Source: Bathymodiolus brooksi
Lineage: Eukaryota; Mollusca; Bivalvia; Mytilida; Modiolidae
Assembly (NCBI GenBank): GCA_963680875.1
Contig: OY804578.1
Span: 27,123,101-27,187,100 of the forward strand
Length of the DNA stretch: 64,000 nt
Reading direction: 5' to 3'
The translations under genes were made by a program, and so were the position numbers. Within the stretch, counting starts at the first letter, position 1, and every line of letters starts with the position of its first letter. Below are positions 12,901 to 23,698 of the stretch, in pieces. A model generated the notes under the pieces. The model saw nothing but the letters and a program-made list of their open reading frames with translations, did not search any database and had not been told where the DNA came from.

Positions 12901-13138
12901 AGAAAAAAACCAGAGATTTAACAGAAATTGATAAGTGATGCGTGAAGCCGTATTGAATTATGGGTTCGATTTGAACTTAATTGAAAGTTAATTTACTATT
13001 AATTAATAGACAGTCTAATTGACAGTCAAGCAACACTATTAACTCATATTATTAACCTACTTACAATTAGCGATTTAATTGACTATTAAATCTTAATTAA
13101 CTATTAACTTAATTGGCGTTTGTGCAACCCAGTCCTGA
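9945..13138. mobile_element. 3.2-kb fold-back element with ~1.3-kb inverted arms
   Basis: The left arm (9945-11225) is an imperfect reverse complement of the right arm (11768-13138). Matching landmarks are GCACAAACGTCAATTAAG versus its complement near 13120, CACACGATACGATTTTCCATCC near 10250 versus 12780, and TTTATCTAGAAGGAAAATAT near 10865 versus 12175. The flanks carry a 6-bp direct repeat ATATCA (9939-9944 and 13139-13144), a plausible target duplication. The arms have no substantial intact ORF; open readings inside (10216-10398, 10909-11175) lack recognisable domains. The loop (11226-11767) holds a SINE. Probably a non-autonomous DNA transposon. Confidence 0.8.
11228..11465 (-). mobile_element. 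SINE S1 copy, tRNA head missing, in the fold-back loop
   Basis: Matches the body and tail of the S1 copies at 7208 and 40665 (for instance AGCTATATCATGGCGAGAAC and CCGAGCCAACC) but lacks the A/B-box head. It starts exactly where the left arm of the fold-back element ends. Confidence 0.7.
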
Positions 13139-13435
13139 ATATCAAGTCTATAAGTGTTTTATTATACTGAATTACTGTGCAATCAAAAATTCAAAATTGT
13201 AGGTCCATTCCTTAGTCTACTTTATTAGTCCTTTTTAAAACTACTACATTTTTACGTGTGTGCATTTGAAGAAGAAATTATTTAAAAAAAAACATGATTC
13301 ATTTAGATCGTTCTTTTTTGTATGGATATTGACATTATATACAAATTCCTTAAAGCAGTTTGTCTTTAGTACAATAGTTCATACACTAATATCAGATGGT
13401 GTTCACCGATTTATACACTGCGTTATTTCACAAGG
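13139..13435. other. Unassigned spacer
   Basis: AT-rich; nothing recognised. Confidence 0.4.
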
Positions 13436-13504
13436 TCAATTGTCATGAATAATTTTCAAAATATCATCGTCTTCGAGCGAAGCAAACCTGCTTCCCTCTG
13501 CCAT
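13436..13504 (-). pseudogene. N-terminal remnant resembling Crypton/DUF3504-type proteins
   Basis: The minus strand reads MAEGSRFASLEDDDILKIIH and then stops after two more codons. The opening (acidic-basic, RFAS plus an acidic DDDI segment) resembles the start of tyrosine-recombinase-derived (Crypton/KCTD-DUF3504/ZMYM-like) proteins, usually an RFAS-V-x-E/D-x-[DE]-I pattern. Upstream (13505-13640) are two TGACG/ACGTCA-like sites. Only ~22 codons survive, so the assignment is weak. Confidence 0.25.
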
Positions 13505-14254
13505 TGCTTACTTGTTGTCTGCCGTCTCTGTAGTTTAGCTCGCACAATGAAAAAGTCCGAGAACTTGCATTACGTCATTTAATATACCAATGACAGGGTG
13601 GTGAATTTACGTCATAATTGGAAGCCATTTTTGTGCCACTTGAAGGTAAGTTTTTAATTATAGCATTAGTTATTACAAGGATAACATTAAATGCGATAGT
13701 GCGTAAAATGCCCCTAAATGTCCGCTAAACAACGGCTTAGCCATCGTTCAAAAACTTGTTGTCAAACTATCAAACACTTCGACTAAGTTAGACTCTTTTC
13801 GCAACATATGGCAATAACATTGTCGTAGTCATGCAGTTGATTTTAGCATCCAATAGCAAAACTACTGTCGTGTTTTTATAAAGGAAAATAATATACTGAA
13901 GTATGATAACAGTTAAATGTTGAAGTCTACCATTATATATCTGGAATGGTTTGCACAAACCTCGATTCAATTTTAGTCTCAGTTAAACTTTAAGTGTATC
14001 TTTCAATCACTTCTTTATAAAAAAAAAAGGAGGGTACTAATTCCGTGCCACGAGCGCCTGTGCCAACGATTGACAATACAAATTCACAGGATACCCGATC
14101 AAATGCACTTCCGGAATAAACAATGACTACAAGTTCTTCTTCTTCTTCCAAGTACGTGACTAGGCTCTTAGGAAAGAGTGGATAACGTCCAAGAACTATG
14201 TACATGGACAATTTACTTAAAAGAATGAGAACAAAATAAACAAAATTAACTACT
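13505..14254. other. Spacer; promoter-like start then unassigned
   Basis: It holds TGACGT-type motifs at 13570-13615 and a (GAA/CTT)n tract near 14130-14147. A minus-strand 73-codon frame at 13990-14211 is not recognised. No firm gene. Confidence 0.3.
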
Positions 14255-15328
14255 AGTATTTACATATATGTACGGTGGGATGGGAATCCTTCAAATGTTA
14301 ATGTGGCGATACCACTCTTGAAGGATTCTAGGTTAGGTGAAAGAGCTACTGACTGAGGTAAACTATTCCAAACTGAAATTGTATTAGGGAAAACAGAAAA
14401 CTTATAAAAAAAAATATTAGTCTGAATTAATGTGCCCACGAGTACGCCTATCATATTGGGGTAGCATGGTTGTTTGTATCTCTATCAAACTCCCGTTAAT
14501 TTTATATAAGAGAATCAGACTTGCTCTAGTTCGTCTACAAGCAATAGTGTCCTACAGTAACGTTTCGATCATATTGGTAACCGCTCCGGATGACCTGTAA
14601 CGGTAACGACATGCATAGATGCCTTACTCTGTATTTACTCAACCTGATATATTTGCTGTTTTTAGATGGATTCCAAACTGGTGAAGAGCATTCGATAACT
14701 GGACGAACACATGATGTGTTTAACCTTATTTGTACAGTTATTCAGGTTTCTGCGTAGAAAGCAAAAATTGACTAGACTAGATGTTTTAATGGCATTTGTG
14801 GTTATATTATTAATATGTGAACCCCAATCTAGATCATTGCTATTAGTTACACCTAAATATTATTTACTTCAACTGGTTGTAATATATGGTTTTGCAATAA
14901 ACAATTACATTCAAGGGGATTTTATTTCTTAGAAACATGGATGACATAACATATTTCTGGATTAAACTTCATCTGCCAAGTCTTTTCCCAATTCTCTAAG
15001 TTTGCCAAATCTTTTTGTAACCATTCTGAATTGATTATTCACAATTCTATGCAACACGCAATCATCTGCAAAGAGCATAGCATTACAGTTTACATGTTCG
15101 GGTAAGTCATTAATAAATCTTTAAAAAATATAGATAAAGTTAGGGCTAAAACTGTCCCCTGTGGGCCTCCAGAATCAACTAATAATCTAGAAGATGTTAT
15201 ACCATTTAAAAGAAATTGTTGTTGTCTATTTCCTAAAAAATCTGCTATCCAATTTAAGTTTCTGTCTCTAATACCATAATAATGTAACTCATCAATCAAT
15301 CTTTGATTGGGAGTTTATAAAAAGCTTT
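14255..15328 (-). mobile_element. LINE RT fragment, jockey/CR1-group, minus strand
   Basis: The minus-strand RT in pieces: QRLIDELHYYGIRDRNLNW (near 15299), GGPQGTVLALTLS (motif B, normally GVPQGTVLGPLLF), MLFADDCVLH (motif C, ~15080, DD present), a DLDWGSHI segment near 14840, RPVIECSSPVWNP near 14690, and the terminal domain NTISVWNSLPQSV with FKSGI (14260-14454). Multiple frameshifts and stops. The 5' side ends at 15328 in a head-to-head junction with a different plus-strand LINE. Confidence 0.75.
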
Positions 15329-15329
15329 T

Positions 15330-16808
15330 GGGACCCCTCATGTTTCTAATATACATGAATGATATAGGAGAAAAACTTATATCGTTGAGTAGATTATTTG
15401 TTGACGACACATCACTCGGATATTCTAGTCAAAGTGTTGATCAAATAAAAACTGCAATCAATCATGATCTACTCGAACTAAATACCTGGTCTAGTAAATG
15501 GCTAATGTCATTCAATCCCGAAAAAAACGAAATCTGTTTTTCTCCAATACCGGTAACATAGACAACATGGAATTTTCTTTTAATGGCAAAAGTATCCCTT
15601 TATCTACTAGTCATAAGCATCTGGGAGTTATCTTCTCCCATAATGCAAAATGGAACGAACATTTAGAAAATATGATATCAAATATAACCAAACATTTAGG
15701 TATATTACGGAAATTAAAATTCAGTCTAAATAGATCCAACTTAGAAAAAATGTATTTAGTCTACATTCGCCCCCTTTTTGAATACGCTTGTGATAATTGT
15801 GGAATTGGCTATTCAGACAAATTAGAAAATCCTCAATTAGACGCTGCCAAAATTGTAACAGGTTTACCCATTTTTACAAAATCGGAGTATTTATATGCTG
15901 AGACAGGTTGGGAAACACTATCAGAGCGGAGATATCGCAGAAAACTACAATTATTTTTTAATATAAATGTGGAATGGCACCTGCATACTTGCGTCATCTA
16001 GTTCTCCCAATTATGCAGAGTACTACTATATACCCATTGCGAAATGGTGATAATTTAATAGTTCCTTTCTGTAGACTCTCTATAACCAATTCGTCATTTA
16101 TTCCTTCCACAGTTAAAGAATGGAATAAACTTGACATTGCAATTAGAAAATTAGATTCATTATCCAAATTCAAAACCGCTATTCGTCTTAACAGCCAATC
16201 AAATAAGATCTCAGTTCCCAAACTTTATTACTATGGCCCTAGAAAGTTAAACGTGATCATAACACAAATTAGATGTACAGCTTCTTTCCTCAACCATGAT
16301 CTACACAAGGTTCATATTTTATCTAGCCCAGCGTGTAGCTGCGGTGCCCCCCAAGAAGATGCGAACCACTTTTTTTTTTTGTACCAAATATTCTGAAATA
16401 AGAAATGATCTGTTTCTCAGCACAAACGATTTGTTTCAATTGATTAATACTTCACTTCTCACTTCAGGAAGTGAAACCTTAAGCTATGCAGATAATTGCT
16501 TTATTTTTTATTAATTTTTCCGATTCATAAAAAGGTCTAAACGATTTCTAATCGTTTAATATACTAACCAAACACCATCCAGCATCCAAACACACACACA
16601 CACATACTTTTTCTTCATTTCTTTTTACTCGTTTACTATTTTCAGCTATATTATATGATAAAATTGTATTTTTCTTGTTTTCTTGTGCATTCTCAATATA
16701 ATGTAATAATGATTGTATATATAAGAGAAGACTCCATAAGTTGGTAAAGCTTGTTTCTGATCCTCTTTGTATCATTGATCAAATAAAATAATTATAAACT
16801 AAAAAAAA
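15330..16808 (+). mobile_element. LINE RT fragment, plus strand, copy 2 of the 4.8-kb type
   Basis: Begins within motif B (GPLMFLIYMNDI). Motif C is RLFVDDTSLGYSSQS, followed by the thumb (SHKHLGVIF, IRPLFEYACD) and a C-terminal Cys/His cluster (ACSCGAPQEDANHFFF, ~16330-16380). Frames change near 15550, 15980 and 16380. It is related to but distinct from the 4800-6630 copy. The tail ends in AT-rich sequence with ATAAACTA followed by an A-run at ~16798-16808. A (CA)n tract lies at 16589-16603 in the 3' region. Confidence 0.8.
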
Positions 16809-17080
16809 GGCTGTTGAATAATCTAATAGTATTATTATTTAACCAGAGGCTCTCAAGAGCCTGTATCGTTCACCTGGTTATAAAAAGAACCAATTGGTCC
16901 TATGTAAAAACTATGTCCTGCAGTGGTAGTCATCTTGGAATTACGATCAACATAAAAAAACACAAAGTTTGTAAAGGACCTTCCAATGATTGATGCACAG
17001 TTTTAGGTTCAATCAGTGCAATAGCTTCAGAGAAGAATATATTTCTGTATTTTCCCCATATGGTCCTGTGTTAATACTAC

Positions 17081-17947
17081 ATAGATGCCAACCCCTTTTT
17101 GGTGCAATCAGTAACAAAAAGTTGAGATGTCAGTAATTTGTGATTTTGTTCAGTAATCATAATTTTTCATAAAATTTTACCATAATCGTACTACAGACTA
17201 GACACAAAGTGATGAGCAAATGATTTCCTTTATTTGTGACAACTAGATGTAAATTGATGAGCAACAAAAAGAAATAAAAAGTTAAGTTTTAATACATGTA
17301 TGTTCACTTACAAATGTATTCTATGTTTCAACTTACTGTCAATAGAAATGAAAATTTCCTGAAGTGGCCCTCCCTCACCCTCCCATGGAATAATTAATGT
17401 CTAATTCTGGAGTGCCTGATATGTTGTTGACTTGGCACTTTTGAACTGTTTTGCTATATATGTGTGTTCATCCCGACCACCGTGCTGAATGGACAAGTCT
17501 TGTTTGCAATATTTGCAATAGGCATAATGTTCCCGTATCGATTTCATAAGGCAAGAGAAGAATATTCGGGACGAAATCGTTGTCCCAATTTTCTTTTCAT
17601 CGCTGCAGAAGCTTCACTTGTTCCCTCAGACATCGCGAAATTGACAAAAACGTGCTGTGTTCATTAACTACTCGGAATCAAACAAGAAATGGATAGATCG
17701 TTTTCTACTATTGATAGTCCCGAGAATCCCTAAAGGATTAAATAATCGAAATCCCTCAAGCGCTTATCATTACGCGATTATAACATGCAATGAAGCGTCT
17801 AAATGATCACAATGATATTTAAATGGGGAACTGTTTCGGGCAGGCAATAATCGGAAATCCGTAACAAGTCGACTGTTGACCGCAACACCGTAATTTTGGC
17901 CCGAAATTCGTAACAATTACCGAAAAATCGTAATGGTTGGCATCTAT
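17081..17947. mobile_element. 867-bp TIR element nested in the pearl-like array
   Basis: Termini are ATAGATGCCAACC (17081-17093) and its exact complement GGTTGGCATCTAT (17935-17947). The outside 8-mers AATACTAC and CATACTAT agree at six positions, compatible with an eroded 8-bp (hAT-like) target duplication. It interrupts a pearl monomer that resumes after 17947. No transposase; non-autonomous. A 67-codon open frame at 17464-17667 is unrecognised. Confidence 0.7.
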
Positions 17948-17959
17948 CATACTATGACC

Positions 17960-19620
17960 TGTGGTGGCAGCCATCTTGGATTTCCGAACGGCATAAAAAA
18001 AACAGAGGACCTTCCAATGATCATTCCTGGGCAGTTTGGTTTCAATTATCCAAGTGGTTTCAGAGAAGAAGCGTTTTGAAACATGTTTCCCATAGGGTCC
18101 AATGTTAAACTAAGTCCTGCCGTAGCCGCCATTTTGAATTTCATATCGGAACAAAAAACCTAAAGTTTGTAGAGGACCATCCAATGAACATTCATGTACA
18201 GTTTGGTTTTGATCATATTTGTAGTTTCTGAGAAGAAGGCATTTGAACATTTTCCCAAAGGGTCCAATGTTAATCTATGTCCTGCGGTGGCAGCCATCTT
18301 GAATTTTCGATCGGCATAAAAAAAACCAGAAACTTGTAGAGGACCTTCCAATGATCATTCCTGTGCAGTTTGGTTTCAATTGTCCAAGTGGTTTCAGAGA
18401 AGAAGCGTTTTGAAACATTTTTCCCATAGGGTCCAATGTTAAACTAAGTCCTGCCGTAGCCGCCATTTTGAATTTCATATCGAAACAAAAAACGTAAAGT
18501 TTGTAGAGGACCATCCAATGAACATTCATGTACAGTTTGGCTTTGATCATATTTGTAGTTTCTGAGAAGAAGGCATTTGAACATTTTCCCATAGGGTCCA
18601 ATGTTAATCTATGTCCTGCGGTGGCGGCCATCTTGAATTTTCGATCGGCATAAAAAAAACAGAAACTTTGTAGAGGACCTTCCAATGATCATTCCTGGGC
18701 AGTTTGGTTTCAATTGTCCAAGTGGTTTCAGAGAAGAAGCGTTTTGAAACATTTTTCCCATAGGGTCCAATGTTAAATTAAGTCCTGCCGTAGCCGCCAT
18801 TTTGAATTTCATATCGGAACAAAAAATGTAGAGTTTGTAGAGAACCATCCAATGAACATTCATGTGCAGTTTGGCTTTGATCATAATTGTAGTTTCTGAG
18901 AAGAAGGCATTTGAACATTTTCCCATAGGGTCCAATGTTAATCTAAGTCCTGTGGTGGCGGGCATCTTGAATTTTCGATCGGCATAAAAAAACCAGAAAC
19001 TTTGTAGAGGACCTTCCAATGATCATTCCTGTGCAGTTTGGTTTCAATTGTCCAAGTGGTTTCAGAGAAGAAGCGTTTTGAAACATTTTTCCCATAGGGT
19101 CCAATGTTAAATTAAGTCCTGCCGTAGCCGCCATTTTGAATTTCATATCGGAACAAAAAACGTAATGTTTGTAGAGGACCATCCAATGAACATTCATGTA
19201 CAGTTTGGCTTTGATCATATTTGTAGTTTCTGAGAAGAAGGCATTTGAAAATTTTCCCATAGGGTTCAATGTTAATCTATGTATTGCAGTGGCGGCCATC
19301 TTGGATTTCCGATCGGCCTATAAAACAAACATTCTGTAGAGGACCTTCCAATGATCATTCCTGGGCAGTTTGGTTTCAATTGTCTAAGTGGTTTCAGAGA
19401 AGAAGCGTTTTGAAACATTTTTCCCATAGGGTCCAATGTTAAACTAAGTCCTGCCGTAGCCGCCATTTTGAATTTCATATCGGAACAAAAAACGTAGAGT
19501 TTGTAGAGGACCGTCTAATGAGCATTCATGTACAGTTTGGCTTTAATCATATTTGTAGTTTCTGAGAAGAAGGCATTTGAACATGGGTCCAATGTTAATT
19601 TATGTCCTGCGATGGCGGCC
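17960..19620. repeat. Dimeric higher-order satellite, 334-bp period
   Basis: Two alternating monomers differ in the GGTGGCGGCCATCTTGAATT (type B) versus CGTAGCCGCCATTTTGAATT (type A) segment. Type A landmarks fall at ~18117, 18451, 18785, 19118 and 19451, i.e. every 333-334 bp. Long minus-strand open frames here (up to 136 codons) are by-products of the repeat and repeat with it. Confidence 0.9.
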
Positions 19621-19690
19621 ATCTTGGATTTCCGATCGGCATAAAAAAGAGGAACTTTGTAGAGAACCTTCCATTGATCATTCTTGGGCA

Positions 19691-22228
19691 GTTTGGTTTC
19701 AACTGTCCAAGTGGTTTCAGAAAAGAAGCATTTTGAAACATTTTTCCCATAGGGTCCAATGTTAATTTATGTCCTGCGATGGCGGCCATCTTGGATTTCC
19801 GATCGGCATAAAAAAACAGTAACTTGGTAAAGGACATTCCAGTGATCATTCATTTACAGTTTGGGTTCAGTCAGTTCATTAGTTTCAGAGAAGAAAATCT
19901 TTGAAATGTCAGCCAATCAGAGCACATTATTGGCCCTGGCAGCCATATTGAATATCCGACTAGAACGAAAAACAGTAACTTTGTAGAGGACCATCCAAGT
20001 AACATTTCTGCTAAGTTTGGTTCCAATCGGCCTAGTGGTTTCGGAGAAGAAGCTTGAAATGTGATAAGTTTACAGACGACAGACAACAGACGACAGACGA
20101 CGGACGCCAAGTGATGGCAATAGTTCACCTGGACCTTTGGTCCAGGTGAACTAAAAAATGAGCGGGTATATTTTCAGAGCCAGTAATATTATGGGGGTTA
20201 ATGCATGTTAATAATTCTATTACACCATTTGTTTTAATTTTTATTTCTGGCACGGTGGGTTGGGACTTTGACCTTTATATGGCATGGTAGTAGTATCCTC
20301 TGTTGTAAATGCACGTTTGAATTGTTCATTTACGATGTTAGCTTGAATATTTGTATCACTATACAACAGTCCATTTTTACCTCTAAGGGGTGATACTCCT
20401 GATGTTTCTGGGTTTTTCTACTTTTAATATTTGCCAGAAAGATTTAGGTGTTTCATCTAACTGGTGACTGATTGTTCCTTGCATATAATTACTTTGGGCT
20501 CTTCTAATTTTTCATTGCGCTATATCTTTAAAAAAATCATCTTTATGTTCGTGTTTACTGGTCATTTTTGTTTTATTAAATGACTTTCTTTGTTGTTTAC
20601 ATAATTTATCTATTGTTTTGTATTTGCACAGGAATTAGTATATTTAGATTTGCCATTTTACTGGGTACATTATCTTCTATAATTGTATTGAAGCCACCAC
20701 TATTTGACTGTGGTTTTTGTATCAGTTTTTGTTAGCAGTTCTGACACAAATTTACTTGTTAAATTCTTAAGATAATCAATATTAGTTTTTTTCCATAAGT
20801 ATATTTTATGTTGTGGTTTTTTAGTCCTCTTTGGATTGCAACAATGTTTTGAGATACCAGGTATAGATTTGACTTTATTTATTAATGATGGTTGATTTGC
20901 ACAAAAAAAAATCTAAAATATTATCCTTTCTTGTGGGAAAGTCCACTATTTCATCAATTGTTTGGTTTCAACTGTCCAAGTGGTTTCAGAAAAGAAGCAT
21001 TTTGAAACATTTTTCCCATAGGGTCCAATGTTAATTTATGTCCTGCGATGGCGGCCATCTTGGATTTCCGATCGGCATAAAAAAACAGTAACTTGGTAAA
21101 GGACATTCCAGTGATCATTCATTTACAGTTTGGGTTCAGTCGGTTCATTAGTTTCAGAGAAGAAAATCTTTGAAATGTCAGCCAATCAGAGCACATTATT
21201 GGCCCTGGCAGCCATATTGAATATCCGACTAGAACGAAAAACAGTAACTTTGTAGAGGACCATCCAAGTAACATTTCTGCTAAGTTTGGTTCCAATCGGC
21301 TTAGTGGTTTCGGAGAAGAAGCTTGAAATGTGATAAGTTTACAGACGACAGACAACAGACGACAGACGACGGACGCCAAGTGATGGCAATAGTTCACCTG
21401 GACCTTTGGTCCAGGTGAACTAAAAAATGAGCGGGTATATTTTCAGAGCCAGTAATATTATGGGGGTTAATGCATGTTAATAATTCTATTACACCATTTG
21501 TTTTAATTTTTATTTCTGGCACGGTGGGTTGGGACTTTGACCTTTATATGGCATGGTAGTAGTATCCTCTGTTGTAAATGCACGTTTGAATTGTTCATTT
21601 ACGATGTTAGCTTGAATATTTGTATCACTATACAACAGTCCATTTTTACCTCTAAGGGGTGATACTCCTGATGTTTCTGGGTTTTTCTACTTTTAATATT
21701 TGCCAGAAAGATTTAGGTGTTTCATCTAACTGGTGACTGATTGTTCCTTGCATATAATTACTTTGGGCTCTTCTAATTTTTCATTGCGCTATATCTTTAA
21801 AAAAATCATCTTTATGTTCGTGTTTACTGGTCATTTTTGTTTTATTAAATGACTTTCTTTGTTGTTTACATAATTTATCTATTGTTTTGTATTTGCACAG
21901 GAATTAGTATATTTAGATTTGCCATTTTACTGGGTACATTATCTTCTATAATTGTATTGAAGCCACCACTATTTGACTGTGGTTTTTGTATCAGTTTTTG
22001 TTAGCAGTTCTGACACAAATTTACTTGTTAAATTCTTAAGATAATCAATATTAGTTTTTTTCCATAAGTATATTTTATGTTGTGGTTTTTTAGTCCTCTT
22101 TGGATTCCAACAATGTTTTGAGATACCAGGTATAGATTTGACTTTATTTATTAATGATGGTTGATTTGCACAAAAAAAAATCTAAAATATTATCCTTTCT
22201 TGTGGGAAAGTCCACTATTTCATCAATT
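19691..22228. repeat. 1269-bp tandem duplication
   Basis: 19691-20959 and 20960-22228 are the same sequence with only a few substitutions (e.g. CAGTCAGTTC/CAGTCGGTTC, CGGCCTAG/CGGCTTAG, GATTGCAAC/GATTCCAAC). Each unit holds the pearl-like right end followed by the endonuclease-RT linker part of a minus-strand LINE. After the second unit the LINE continues uninterrupted, so the duplication arose after those elements had become neighbours. Confidence 0.95.
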
Positions 22229-22490
22229 GCTAATTTATTTATCATATCTATAAATAATTCATTAAATCTCTTGGATACTACTCTTTGGTTAAGCCAATTT
22301 ATATAAGGAAGGTTAAAATCGCCACTTAACCAGAAGGTGGAATTTTTTAATTCATTTATTAAGTTGGTTATTTCTAACATCATTTGATGTAAATAATCTA
22401 TATCGATTTTACTGGGTGCTGAGAAAATATTTACTGATTTTATATCAGTGATATTAATCTGTCGAGATATTTCAATTTTAAATATCTTGG
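22144..22490 (-). pseudogene. APE-type LINE endonuclease, C-terminal half
   Basis: Continuous minus-strand frame with WLSGDFNLPYINW (the catalytic GDFN motif), FPTRKDNILDFFL (PTR..N.LD motif) and an upstream IFSAPSK segment. It is the C-terminal half of the exonuclease-endonuclease-phosphatase fold that nicks target DNA. The N-terminal half lies beyond Naiad copy B at 25075-25365. Confidence 0.8.
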
Positions 22491-22857
22491 AATAAAGGTA
22501 ATAACAAAATTACCGAACTCCGAACAATCTTACAAAGGGAAAGTCAAAACTCATAATCATATTAACCGACAAAATCAGTCAACAACCGGAAAACTGTGAA
22601 AACCGTATTGGCCCTGACTTGGTACAGGCATTTCTAAAGAAATGGTGGGTTGAATCAGATTTTAAAACGCCAAGCCTCCCGCTCTCATTACGGTTCAAAG
22701 GTTCCGGCTGTCACTATAACAGTATTTAAATACAGGAACAAAATATGTAAAATAGTTGTCAAAGCAGTATCATATTCAGTGAAGTAAATGTCAAAAACAC
22801 TTTTACGTCACATATTGATACAACAAATTTTTGACATTTTTCTTGACTTCTTTATCT

Positions 22858-23640
22858 TTATACATTTTCACTATATGAAACTGCATCAGTTATAATCGTT
22901 TCTGCAGAGACGGAATATATCTCGACAAGATCTTGGTATCGGAATATAAACTTTTTAAGAGACCGAATAAGGCGAATCTTTTTATAGCCCTGGTCCAGTA
23001 GCCTGTTTCTCAGATGAAGATGACGTTTTAGGAAATCAGAATAATTGCTACTGGCCCTTGCATAGCGAATCAATTGGGAGATGTAAACACCACATGCAGG
23101 AGAAGCTGGTATATTGCTGCACATGTTTGGAAAATTTATGATTTTAAAATTGAAGTCGTCCCGTTTTACATAAATTTTAGCACTGAGTTGACTACCACTG
23201 TCGTCAAATTCGAAGTATAAGTCCAAAAATGATGCGGACGAAGCTGTATCTGTGGTCTCTTTAACTTCCAGCTCTGGAGGATATATCAATGGAAGAAATT
23301 CTGCAAAACTAGAATAATTGATAGATAAAACGTCATCAATATACCTGTATGTAAAATTACAGGCTCTAGCCTCATGAATCTTCTTATCTTTTACAAGCTT
23401 TTGAAGAAACTCCGACTCATATGAGTATAAAAATAAATCGGCTAGAAGAGGGGCACAATTCGTACCCATTGGTATGCCGACGACCTGCTGAAACAGTGTC
23501 CCTCCAAAGGAGACAAATATGTTATCGATGAGGAACTCCAGCATACTGATCACTTGTTCCTCGGAGTAGCATGCTTTACCTTTATGAATTTTGTTTGAAA
23601 AAAATGTGTAATTGTAACCTAACACAACAAATGTTGAGCC
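22858..23640 (-). pseudogene. Naiad RT, C-terminal part (copy B)
   Basis: About 255 intact codons: motif B MGTNCAPLLADLFLYSYE, motif C YIDDVLS, then IKDTTD-like KETTDTASSASFLDLY, CSNIPASPACGVYISQL and a C-terminal KKFIFRYQDLVE thumb-like region. Without motif A upstream it cannot polymerise. Confidence 0.8.
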
Positions 23641-23698
23641 ATAGTTTCTATGACTGAAAGCTTTGTGAATTGTTTCTTTTAAGCGAGTTTTTAATTTG

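Larger units (their letters stand above)
16843..20150. mobile_element. Pearl-like tandem-repeat element
   Basis: The left end has a small hairpin (AGGCTCTCAAGAGCCT at ~16846-16861) and GTTCACCTGGTT. The body is ~165-170 bp monomers containing GCCATCTTG and TTTCAGAGAAGAAG. The right end is an ACAGACGACAGACAACAG microsatellite-like run (20071-20104) and then a perfect hairpin (GTTCACCTGGAC / GTCCAGGTGAAC, 20123-20150). This flank-core-microsatellite-flank order is that of bivalve pearl elements, later linked to Helitron-derived HINEs; no replication protein is encoded. The right end is duplicated at 20960-21419. Confidence 0.7.

Noticed and set aside
18160..19849. Series of 60-136-codon minus-strand open frames with near-identical peptides
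   Set aside because: They follow the 334-bp satellite period exactly and have no domain; a by-product of a repeat unit that lacks stops in one frame.
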